A stretch of 64,000 nucleotides of DNA from Arthrobacter roseus (GTDB taxonomy: Bacteria; Actinomycetota; Actinomycetes; Actinomycetales; Micrococcaceae): positions 1,674,001 to 1,738,000 of the forward strand of contig NZ_JAFBCU010000001.1 in assembly GCF_016907875.1 (NCBI RefSeq). The letters run 5' to 3'. Positions 43,243-50,171 of the stretch are shown here, piece by piece (the stretch's first letter is position 1; the number at the start of each line of letters is the position of its first letter). A model generated the notes under the pieces. It was not told where the DNA came from, did no database searches, and was given only the letters and a program-made list of their open reading frames with translations. The translations under genes and the position numbers were made by a program.

Positions 43243-44913
43243 TTAATTTTCTTTACAGAGGCGAAGACGGTCATCCTCTGGCAGAGATGGATTTTCCCGT
43301 ATAATAGACCGGGTAACATCATCAGCCGAATGAGAGAGCCGAGACGCGGTATCAGATTCTAAACGAGTGGACGAAGCTAAGGCCCGGTGCACGTCTGGGC
43401 GGTTCCTTATTTTTGATAACTTATCTAGCGTTGTAGGTTCGGTTTCTGAGTTGTAAGCGACCCTAACGAGAACATCTATATCTTCATGAGTGACCAGCGT
43501 GTCGATTTCTGTTAGGGGAGCGAGATTACTTAGAGCCTTCTTTATTTGTTGATCAGTTATGTAATATGACTTTCCATAGGCGTTTCTGTCGATACCTTTC
43601 ATCGCGAATGTTCCGACGGTTGAGGACTTGCCCGACTTCTGGACTTTCCCCTTTATATTTGCCGGGGTGATTTCATCAGCGACATCGAAGCCAATATAGG
43701 CAGCTTCTTGGTTACTGTTCATCTTGAAGCCCAAGGACACGTCAAAGCAGTTATCCCGAATCTGTGTTGTCAATAAGTCACTCTTGAAAGTCTGGCTGGA
43801 AAATACAGCACCTACACCGAGTGAACGAGCAACGGATAGAATCCCATAAATTTTAGTCATTGCTTCGTGACGTTGCTTAGAATCGAAACCCGCCATAGTT
43901 GCGCCGATTTCATCCCATACCCATAGCAGGTAGTTACCGTCATTCATGTGGTTCCACGACTGGGAGAGGCGGTCAGACTGGGAGAGCTTGTTAGCGTTTA
44001 GAGCCTTTCCACGGCGTGATATTTCTTCTTCCATAAAGCGAATCTGATTCCAAAAATCTGCGGTAGATAATCCGAAGTTACTAACATACGGAGCGAAGAT
44101 ACCGAATTCAGAGCCCTTACCATCAAATATCGCCACATCAATATTAGGGTTAAGGCATGCTTGCACCAGTTGTTGACGGATGATAGAGGACTTACCAGAG
44201 CCAGAGGCACCCGCACAAAGTTGCCGAACACTTCCACCTTCTTCCAAGAACAGCGGGAGAGAGTATGAAGAACCATTAGCATCCACACCAACGCCCAACC
44301 AATGATAGGGATCGTACTCGTCACGGAGGGAGAGGTTCAACACCGGGGCATCTTCCGACGCTAGGCGAGTTTCGAGCGGGGACACTTCACAGAACAGCAC
44401 GGATACTATCCCGTCAAAGGGGTTATCGTCAGCCAATAAGATACTTTCAGCTAAACCGAGTTGAGAACGGAACACCGGCAGAACCTTTATTACTTCTTCG
44501 TCGTGGTGCCCAGCAGGGGTAAACAAATCCACCTTATATACGCCGGTCATTGTTGTGTCAGACACGGTGAGCAGCTTACGAACGTTGATTTGTTTCCCAT
44601 CAGCATCACGCCACAGGGGAAGACTATCCATCACACGGGCGACCGCATCAACATAAGCGAACCGCTTTTTACGTAGTTTCGACATCTTGCCCAGATACTT
44701 CCAGCCGAGAGCCACAAGAGCGACAACAACAACAGCGGAGACGAACCGAGCATCAGCAACCAGAGCCGCAACAACTATCAGGGCGTAGCCGGTAGCAAAC
44801 TCCAACGGGCGGCGATAATTCTTATGAGCGAACCAGAGGACGAGCCGAACTGTATTAGCGACGATAGCGAAGGTCAGTAGACTTACAATCTTAATCCAAA
44901 ACATATTATTCAC
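43243..44913 (-). CDS. FtsK/SpoIIIE-family DNA translocase (TraB-like) with LRV-like tail
   Basis: A 556-residue protein. Two to three transmembrane segments occupy about residues 5-75, followed by a linker and an FtsK-type ATPase. Walker A is LCAGASGSGKSSIIRQQL, and LLWVWDEIGATMAGFDSK is Walker B-like. VARSLGVGAVFSSQTFKSD is also family-typical. TraB proteins of actinomycete plasmids move double-stranded DNA between hyphae or cells as a hexameric pump. Their C-terminus is normally a winged helix that reads 8-bp repeats. Here the last ~80 residues instead match the LRV-like repeats of the next gene (ENPSLPEDD at the end). The start is GTG 44913, overlapping the upstream stop; ATG 44904 is the alternative. 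Confidence 0.85.
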   Translation of the reverse strand: MNNMFWIKIVSLLTFAIVANTVRLVLWFAHKNYRRPLEFATGYALIVVAALVADARFVSAVVVVALVALGWKYLGKMSKLRKKRFAYVDAVARVMDSLPLWRDADGKQINVRKLLTVSDTTMTGVYKVDLFTPAGHHDEEVIKVLPVFRSQLGLAESILLADDNPFDGIVSVLFCEVSPLETRLASEDAPVLNLSLRDEYDPYHWLGVGVDANGSSYSLPLFLEEGGSVRQLCAGASGSGKSSIIRQQLVQACLNPNIDVAIFDGKGSEFGIFAPYVSNFGLSTADFWNQIRFMEEEISRRGKALNANKLSQSDRLSQSWNHMNDGNYLLWVWDEIGATMAGFDSKQRHEAMTKIYGILSVARSLGVGAVFSSQTFKSDLLTTQIRDNCFDVSLGFKMNSNQEAAYIGFDVADEITPANIKGKVQKSGKSSTVGTFAMKGIDRNAYGKSYYITDQQIKKALSNLAPLTEIDTLVTHEDIDVLVRVAYNSETEPTTLDKLSKIRNRPDVHRALASSTRLESDTASRLSHSADDVTRSIIRENPSLPEDDRLRLCKEN

Positions 44914-45850
44914 CGCCCATAAGGGTAGATAGAGCAGCGTTGCCGTCCAAAGGGTCAGTCAAGTGATAGCCAGCCGGGACTAACCAAACATAGGTAACGA
45001 GACCACTCCACGGACGAGCGACAGTATGCAGGCCTTTTATGACTTGCAAGGCACAATCGGGGGACCCGAGAGCATCGACCAGAACAACGGATGAGGGACA
45101 AAGCGCAATCCACGTATCGACACCGGGGCTCTCTGCAACATCAGGCAACGGAGCAGGAGTAGTAGTAGTAGTAGGAGTAGTAGTAGCGGATTCAGTAACG
45201 GCAGGGGCCGGGAGAATGTCACCGCCGGAGGCTTCCGAGGGAGCAGCGCCACCAGATTTCGCCATAGGAACAGGGGCGGGAGAGTTTGTAACCACAGGGG
45301 CAGGACCACCGGGGGCAGTGCCATTACTTTTCTTAGCATTTTCTAAACCTTGGTAGAGCGGGGCAAGAACAGGGGCGGGGGATTCCGTAACCTTAGGGGC
45401 GGGGGCAGGAAGTTCAGTGACGGTAGGAACCGGGCGAATGTCGCAATCCCCGGATCCGAGAGCATCGAGAACATCAGCAAAACTCACGGAGGAGGGACAA
45501 AGCGCAATCCACGTATCAACGCCGGGGCTCTCTGCAACATCAGGCAACGGAGCAGGAGTAGTAGTAGGAGTAGTAGTAGCGGATTCAGTAACGGCAGGGG
45601 CCGGGAGAATGTCACCGCCGGAGGCTTCCGAGGAATACATAGGGGCGGGGGATTCCGTAACCTTAGGAGCAGGGGCGACAGATTCCACACCAGCGGAGGA
45701 CGAGTCAGGATGACCAGCGAACAAGGACCAGACGAGCAATGACATAATCGTTAGTGAGCTTAGGACCATAACGACCAGAATTAATTTGGAGGGCTGAGGG
45801 ACGGCGTTAAGCGTTCCTTTTTGATTTTCTATAAAGCGTGGAGTTTTCAT
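44906..45850 (-). CDS. Pro/Thr/Ala-rich single-pass membrane protein with internal duplication
   Basis: A 314-residue protein. It has a short N-terminal polar region, one transmembrane helix (LILVVMVLSSLTIMSLLVW) and then a long low-complexity exterior region of PAPKVTESPAP-type and threonine-run repeats. The module GGDILPAPAVTESATTTP through DVAESPGVDTWIALCPSSV occurs twice. The paired cysteines of the CPSS and DC segments recur with it. The C-terminal ~50 residues are more globular (TYVWLVPAGYHLTDP). It is likely an extracytoplasmic stalk protein used in transfer or surface contact, but that is inferred only from the adjacent translocase. Confidence 0.6.
   Translation of the reverse strand: MKTPRFIENQKGTLNAVPQPSKLILVVMVLSSLTIMSLLVWSLFAGHPDSSSAGVESVAPAPKVTESPAPMYSSEASGGDILPAPAVTESATTTPTTTPAPLPDVAESPGVDTWIALCPSSVSFADVLDALGSGDCDIRPVPTVTELPAPAPKVTESPAPVLAPLYQGLENAKKSNGTAPGGPAPVVTNSPAPVPMAKSGGAAPSEASGGDILPAPAVTESATTTPTTTTTPAPLPDVAESPGVDTWIALCPSSVVLVDALGSPDCALQVIKGLHTVARPWSGLVTYVWLVPAGYHLTDPLDGNAALSTLMGGE
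45093..45240 (+). repeat. ~145-bp direct repeat with a GTA/TAG microsatellite, copy A
   Basis: Nearly identical to 45492-45633. This copy is six bases longer because it has two more GTA units in the run that encodes threonine on the minus strand. Trinucleotide slippage keeps the frame. Confidence 0.85.
45492..45633 (+). repeat. ~145-bp direct repeat with a GTA/TAG microsatellite, copy B
   Basis: Second copy of the repeat at 45093-45240, within the Pro/Thr-rich gene; it differs by a few substitutions and two fewer GTA units. Confidence 0.85.
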
Positions 45851-45870
45851 AATATTTCTACTTTCATCAT

Positions 45871-46035
45871 CTATCGGGTGGAGGGGTTAGCGGCTTCGGA
45901 CATCATGCCCGTGTAGTTGGCTTCCATATCATATGAAATGGTTCCAAGACCTGAGGCAAGGCCAGTAAACAAGCCATATGCGATAAGGAGGACAAGGGCG
46001 AGGGGGATAAGTTTCCCGTTAAAAAGATTGAACAT
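45871..46035 (-). CDS. 54-residue single-pass membrane protein
   Basis: A small open frame, ATG at 46035 to TAG at 45871. The peptide begins MFNLFNGKLIPLALVLLIAY, continues hydrophobic to about residue 30, and has a short polar tail ending NPSTR. A GAAAGTAG sequence lies ten or so bases upstream, and the same GAAAGTAG occurs before the next gene at 45850. It is collinear with the transfer genes. Small hydrophobic proteins near traB (Spd type) are common in actinomycete conjugative elements, so a spread or channel role is possible. Confidence 0.6.
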   Translation of the reverse strand: MFNLFNGKLIPLALVLLIAYGLFTGLASGLGTISYDMEANYTGMMSEAANPSTR

Positions 46036-46145
46036 GATTTTCTACTTTCATTGTTTTTTATTTGTAATTGTGTAGGCAATGCGGGGGGCCTTAACAGCCC
46101 CCCACACCCCCCAGTTGCCGTGTGCCACGGCGGGCAGGTCCCTGC

Positions 46146-46514
46146 TTAATTGCTCTTAGCGAGAGGGCTTGTTACTGATGCTTCTTTCAGTGTGCCAACG
46201 AGTAAGAAGGAAACTTCTGCTTTTTTCCCGCCCGAGGTTACATAAGGGGTGGCGTAAAAATTGCCGTCGATTGTGTATTCAGTGCGGGGGCTGAGCTTGG
46301 GTTCAGTTGCAGAGGCGATCTTAATTTTTTGTCCCTGCATAGCGTCTTCACCCATTACCAGTTCAATAACTGCTGTCCACAGTAGGAGGCCGGTTATTTT
46401 ATCGGTTGGCTGCTGCTCTTGTCTCTGGTTGTCAACGAATGCAACGGCGGGAGAGATTTCAGGCTTAGTGCCGGTGTAAACGGTGGTTGTTTTCGTATCT
46501 ACTGTAATTCTCAT
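46146..46514 (-). CDS. hypothetical 122-residue protein
   Basis: Not recognised. A soluble, beta-rich-looking protein with segments such as MRITVDTKTTTVYTGTKPEI, QKIKIASATEPKLSP and AEVSFLLVGTLKEASV. It lies between the replication initiator and the membrane proteins in the same direction. GAAAATAG precedes the ATG at about the same distance as the ribosome binding sites of the neighbouring genes. Its alternating beta pattern could be an OB-fold (single-strand DNA-binding-like), but no diagnostic motif supports this. Confidence 0.5.
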   Translation of the reverse strand: MRITVDTKTTTVYTGTKPEISPAVAFVDNQRQEQQPTDKITGLLLWTAVIELVMGEDAMQGQKIKIASATEPKLSPRTEYTIDGNFYATPYVTSGGKKAEVSFLLVGTLKEASVTSPLAKSN

Positions 46515-46929
46515 TTGATTTCTATTTTCTGCCCGAGGGCTTCTATTTATTTGATTTCATAGCATTTCTTTGCTATACATCTTCTCTATCGGTTGTATAT
46601 TAGGAAAATAAAGGAAATAGGCGATATTCATCATTTCGTTATCATTCCGTTATATACAGTGTGCATTAGGTTCGGGAAATGAGGGGGGTGGCCTATTCTT
46701 CAATACTAATCAAGAGCCGCAGACTTCGTCCGCGTCTAAACACGCCCCGAGGGCGCTCCGGCCCCTTACTTTTCGGGACTCTTCCGCGCCGCTCCGCTCA
46801 CGGTGACTCCGTCCCCGCTCTTCGAGGCTCCATCGCCCTACATTTCAGGGTTCTCCGACCCTCTACACCGTGTTTTAGGCATACGAAAGCCGGGGGTGTT
46901 GTTTTTGTGTTTTTGTCTTCCCTTTATTT
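46515..46929. other. 415-bp non-coding region, candidate replication origin of the element
   Basis: The longest gap in the element, directly after the initiator gene. One half is AT-rich (46515-46680); the other is GC-rich with small hairpins: CGCCC-CGA-GGGCG at 46743-46755 and AGGGT-TCTCCG-ACCCT at 46847-46862. A plus-strand open frame exists here but is arginine/serine-rich and unlike any protein. Rolling-circle origins often lie beside rep, so a nick site or single-strand origin is plausible but unproven. Confidence 0.35.
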
Positions 46930-48741
46930 TTAGAGGGGGCGCGCATATCTTTCGGGATTGTATTCAGATTCTTTTCTGATATATCTGAATTTGTCCCCAA
47001 ACACTGATCGAAGGATGCTATCTGTATCAAGCTTTTCTATCACCGGCAAGGATTTTATGGGAGCGCGCTGCTGTGCTAATTCTTTCATCCGTTTGCTATC
47101 CATCTGCCATAGATATTCTTCTACTACGGGCGGGGCGTCTGCCGTTGCAAAAGCTTTCATCTCTTCTTTTAGTGCTGTAAGGGTTGTGCCCCAGTTGCTA
47201 ATCGAGGTCAGAGCACCAGAGAACCCGGCGTTATCCAGAGTCTTGTTAAGGCGGATTGAGAGACCACGGGCGGAGCGTTGGAACCGTCTACCGGAACCGG
47301 CGAGGGAGTGGAACTCGTTCACGCTTTTTTGGTCAACGTTCAGGGGGACGGCGACAGACTCGTTAAACAGGTAAGGGAGGAGCGCTGAGGTTTCCCCAGT
47401 TTGGATAGCATCTTTTAGCGCTTCTATCTCTTGGAATACTTCTATTGCACGGCGTTCGAGGGCTTCCATCGCTTCGTAATACTCGTCATCAACTACGACA
47501 CCATCAGGGACCAGCGACCATGCTTCTAAGTCTGTGCGGAGTTCTTCCAATTCGTTCACGGCGTTAGAGTGCATCGCTTCATGGATCACGCGGTCACCAG
47601 TCAAGGCAAGGGTTGTCTGTCGGAGGGCTTCAAAGTGGCGCTTCTGGTGCATCCCGAGTTCTCCAATAGCTGCGAGGGACGTTGCCTGCTGATTTTTGGT
47701 GAGGTATTTGGAGAGATACGCGGCGGCTTGCTTGTGCCCCGATAGCTCCCCTTCTTGCTGCTGCTCTTCGTGAAGAATACGTATATCCCAGACATCCCCG
47801 AACTTAGTCCCCGGTTTGGCTTGTCCCTTCTTCCATCGCACTTTCAGGATCACTAGACGGGGGTTAAATTTTTCACTACGTTGCAGGGTTGAGGCGTATC
47901 GCGTCCAGCGTTCTTTGGCTTGTTTCGAGCGGTAATAAGTAACCTTATGGGAAGGAATTTCTGCTGTTGGAATGTGCAGGGTTCCCCAGTTCTGCTGTAT
48001 CTCTGACACGAGGGCGTTAAAGCCGGTTTCGTCACCATCAACGACAAGGAGGGTATGGGCGTGCAGGCTTCCGCGCTTCTGACGTTCATACACCGTGTAG
48101 AGACTCAACGACTCGCGGGGGACTCCGTAGCTCTCAGCGAGGCGGCGAACAGTCCGAACCAGTGATTTTTGTAGGGCGGGGAGATTTTCCGACCACATGA
48201 TCTCTCCGGCGTAGTTGTAGGAGAAAGGATTAAGGGGGACGCCGATTAGCTCATGTTCGTAATCGTGGTAGCGACCGCAGGGGCATTTTCCTTTTCTTTT
48301 CATGACCGTCAGCCGGTTTTTCTCTCTTTGGACGGGGTGCATGTTCCGAACCTTGTAGGCATCCTTTACCGAATAGCTAGCCCTATGCACCTTGCCGAAC
48401 GATGGGGCGGTATTGGTAAACAGAGCCACACGAGACGTGGGAGCCGCGAGGCCGTTCATTATTTGGCGTTGACGTAGACGGGCTTGGAACTCCGAGCACG
48501 ACGGGCACTTCAAGGCGTTAGCAGAGCCGCAGGGAAGGAGGACTTCCGAGAGTTCCCCAGTTGATACTGCTTCCCGAATCATCACGACAGGACGGCGACA
48601 GGACTCAGAGCGAGAAGGCGTGACATCCAGACCGAGGACGACCTGAGGCTGTTCACCATTGGCGAGGCACGACTGAAAGAAGTCTTCATCTTCAAGGAGT
48701 CGGCGTTTTTCTTCGTACGAGAGAGCATCAGCGAAACTCAC
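46930..48741 (-). CDS. RepSA-like replication initiator
   Basis: A protein of about 603 residues resembling the initiators of actinomycete rolling-circle plasmids and AICEs. A cysteine motif ALKCPSCSEFQARLRQRQI lies at about residue 80, followed by CPCGRYHD. The HUH-type metal motif is in KRGSLHAHTLLVVDGD, and the catalytic-tyrosine helix is probably AAAYLSKYLTKNQQ. The long C-terminal region is helical. GTG 48741 is chosen because AAAGGGG lies just upstream; ATG 48759 has no Shine-Dalgarno. It would let the excised circle replicate before transfer. Confidence 0.82.
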   Translation of the reverse strand: MSFADALSYEEKRRLLEDEDFFQSCLANGEQPQVVLGLDVTPSRSESCRRPVVMIREAVSTGELSEVLLPCGSANALKCPSCSEFQARLRQRQIMNGLAAPTSRVALFTNTAPSFGKVHRASYSVKDAYKVRNMHPVQREKNRLTVMKRKGKCPCGRYHDYEHELIGVPLNPFSYNYAGEIMWSENLPALQKSLVRTVRRLAESYGVPRESLSLYTVYERQKRGSLHAHTLLVVDGDETGFNALVSEIQQNWGTLHIPTAEIPSHKVTYYRSKQAKERWTRYASTLQRSEKFNPRLVILKVRWKKGQAKPGTKFGDVWDIRILHEEQQQEGELSGHKQAAAYLSKYLTKNQQATSLAAIGELGMHQKRHFEALRQTTLALTGDRVIHEAMHSNAVNELEELRTDLEAWSLVPDGVVVDDEYYEAMEALERRAIEVFQEIEALKDAIQTGETSALLPYLFNESVAVPLNVDQKSVNEFHSLAGSGRRFQRSARGLSIRLNKTLDNAGFSGALTSISNWGTTLTALKEEMKAFATADAPPVVEEYLWQMDSKRMKELAQQRAPIKSLPVIEKLDTDSILRSVFGDKFRYIRKESEYNPERYARPL

Positions 48742-48821
48742 GGGGACCCCTTTCAGCATGGCGGAGAGGGGATGGGCTTAATCCCGCTCACTACCTATAT
48801 CGGCAGGAGGGGTGAGAAAAT

Positions 48822-48844
48822 TACTACTGCTTTTGCTACTGCTT
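48822..48844 (+). repeat. arm-type repeat near the right end
   Basis: TACTACTGCTTTTGCTACTGCTT, one mismatch from 40901-40923 and in the same orientation. It lies between the initiator gene and attR. Confidence 0.6.
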
Positions 48845-48896
48845 GTTTCGAGCCGGCGAGGGACAGAAAACTGCATAACACCTTGTCAGGAGGACA

Positions 48897-50171
48897 ATGC
48901 AAGAAATAGCGATCGATCCTCTAAGGGTCCAGCGCCGTACTGTTGCTGTCCTTGCGTCCGCACAATTGTTCAGCGGTATAGGCAACGGAGCCGGACTCGC
49001 CATTGGGTCCATCATGGCCGTGGACCTATCCGGTAGCGCTGTGTTTGCCGGGGCATCCACGACAGCAATCTCCGTGGCTGCGTCCGTGACAGCGTTGCCA
49101 TTGGCCGCTGCCGCTGGGCGTTACGGCAGGCGCAGGGCACTCATGGCAGGGGTTTCGCTGGCGTTGTTGGGGGCCCTGCTCATGATTGGCGCCGCAGTGG
49201 TGGGCTCGTTCGCGCTCTTGTTGGCCGGGTCAGCTCTGCTGGGGGTGGGTAATGCTGCCAACCTGCAATCTCGGTTTGCTGCCCTGGATCTGGCGGAACC
49301 ACAGCACAGGGGGCGGGACTTATCAATTGTTGTATGGTCGATAACCGTGGGCGCTGTGGCCGGGCCAAACTTGATCAAGCCCGGCGCCCAACTAGGACTC
49401 CAACTCGGCATTCCTGAAATCGCCGGGCCATTCCTCTTTTCCGCCGCCGGAATGGGTATCGCGTTGATGCTGCTGTGGATGGGTCTTCGGCCAGATCCGC
49501 TGTTGACGGCGCGGGCCATAGCCGGAGACACTTCTCAGCAGACAAAACGCTCCCTCAGCGCAGGTCTGCGTGCAATAAGGGCGTCCAGCCAAGCAAAGGT
49601 GGGGCTGGTAGCACTCGTCGGCGCTCACCTGGTCATGGTTGCCGTGATGTCTATGACACCGGTGCACCTGTCCCAATTGGATGCCCCCGACTATTCACAC
49701 CATGCCAACTCCACGGATCTGCTGGCTTTCATTGGATTCACGATTTCCCTCCACATCGCCGGCATGTTTGCCCTATCTCCATTGATGGGATGGATGACGG
49801 ACAGGCTTGGACGCATCCCCGTGATCCTGATCGGTGAGAGCCTACTTCTCTCGGCGGTTGCTGTAGCAGGGTTAAGCAGCACCACAGAAACCTCCGTCAC
49901 CGTTGGCCTGATCCTCCTCGGCCTTGGCTGGTCCGCGACTACCATTTCGGGATCAACGCTGCTCGCGGAGAGCGTCGAACCTGCCAACCGTGTTCTCGTT
50001 CAGGGCGTTTCGGATACACTCATGGGCGCGGCAGGGGCGGCAGGCGCGGCTTTGTCCGGTCTTGTCTTGGCCGGCTTTGGGTTCCGCGGGCTGAATCTGG
50101 CTGCCGGCCTGGTGACATTGATGATCGTCGGGTACGTCTTGCTGACCCGGAGACCAAAGAGCAACGGCTAA
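48897..50171 (+). CDS. MFS transporter, N-terminus rebuilt by the integrative element
   Basis: A 424-residue major facilitator with 12 hydrophobic segments. The loop motif AAAGRYGRRRALMAG between helices 2 and 3 and the matching GWMTDRLGRIPVILIGE in the second half are classical MFS signatures. The substrate is unknown; drug/proton antiport is a guess. The first six codons (MQEIAI) and a strong AGGAGGAC Shine-Dalgarno come from the element. The native first ten codons now lie 8.1 kb upstream. The rest of the frame is intact, so the protein should still be made if the element provides a promoter. Confidence 0.88.
   Translation: MQEIAIDPLRVQRRTVAVLASAQLFSGIGNGAGLAIGSIMAVDLSGSAVFAGASTTAISVAASVTALPLAAAAGRYGRRRALMAGVSLALLGALLMIGAAVVGSFALLLAGSALLGVGNAANLQSRFAALDLAEPQHRGRDLSIVVWSITVGAVAGPNLIKPGAQLGLQLGIPEIAGPFLFSAAGMGIALMLLWMGLRPDPLLTARAIAGDTSQQTKRSLSAGLRAIRASSQAKVGLVALVGAHLVMVAVMSMTPVHLSQLDAPDYSHHANSTDLLAFIGFTISLHIAGMFALSPLMGWMTDRLGRIPVILIGESLLLSAVAVAGLSSTTETSVTVGLILLGLGWSATTISGSTLLAESVEPANRVLVQGVSDTLMGAAGAAGAALSGLVLAGFGFRGLNLAAGLVTLMIVGYVLLTRRPKSNG
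48915..48926 (+). repeat. attR core direct repeat
   Basis: GATCCTCTAAGG, encoding DPLR of the MFS transporter. To its left is element DNA with AGGAGGAC and an ATG at 48897; to its right the native transporter sequence resumes. Confidence 0.8.

Larger units (their letters stand above)
40795..48926. mobile_element. integrative element (AICE-like, 8.1 kb)
   Basis: Bounded by the direct repeat GATCCTCTAAGG and visibly AT-richer than its surroundings. It carries a tyrosine integrase beside the left end. A minus-strand block follows: RepSA-like initiator, 122-residue protein, small membrane protein, Pro/Thr-rich membrane protein, FtsK/TraB-type translocase and an LRV-like repeat protein. This is the minimal gene set of an actinomycete integrative and conjugative element: integration, replication and transfer of double-stranded DNA by one FtsK-like pump. 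No excisionase, KorA-type repressor or Pra activator was recognised. The element is inserted in the 5' end of an MFS gene rather than in a tRNA gene. Confidence 0.88.

Noticed and set aside
45117-45190. GTA/TAG repeat run considered as a CRISPR-like or regulatory repeat
   Set aside because: It is a trinucleotide microsatellite that encodes threonines in frame. There are no spacers, and no CRISPR array was seen anywhere in the window.
46083-46103. GGGGGGC/GCCCCCC hairpin as a terminator of the 122-residue gene
   Set aside because: The stem is good, but no T-run follows on the minus strand and a downstream gene in the same direction starts within 50 bp, so its role is unclear.
46679-46933. 84-codon plus-strand open frame in the element's non-coding region
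   Set aside because: Arg/Ser-rich with no ribosome binding site; better explained by the GC-rich hairpin region.
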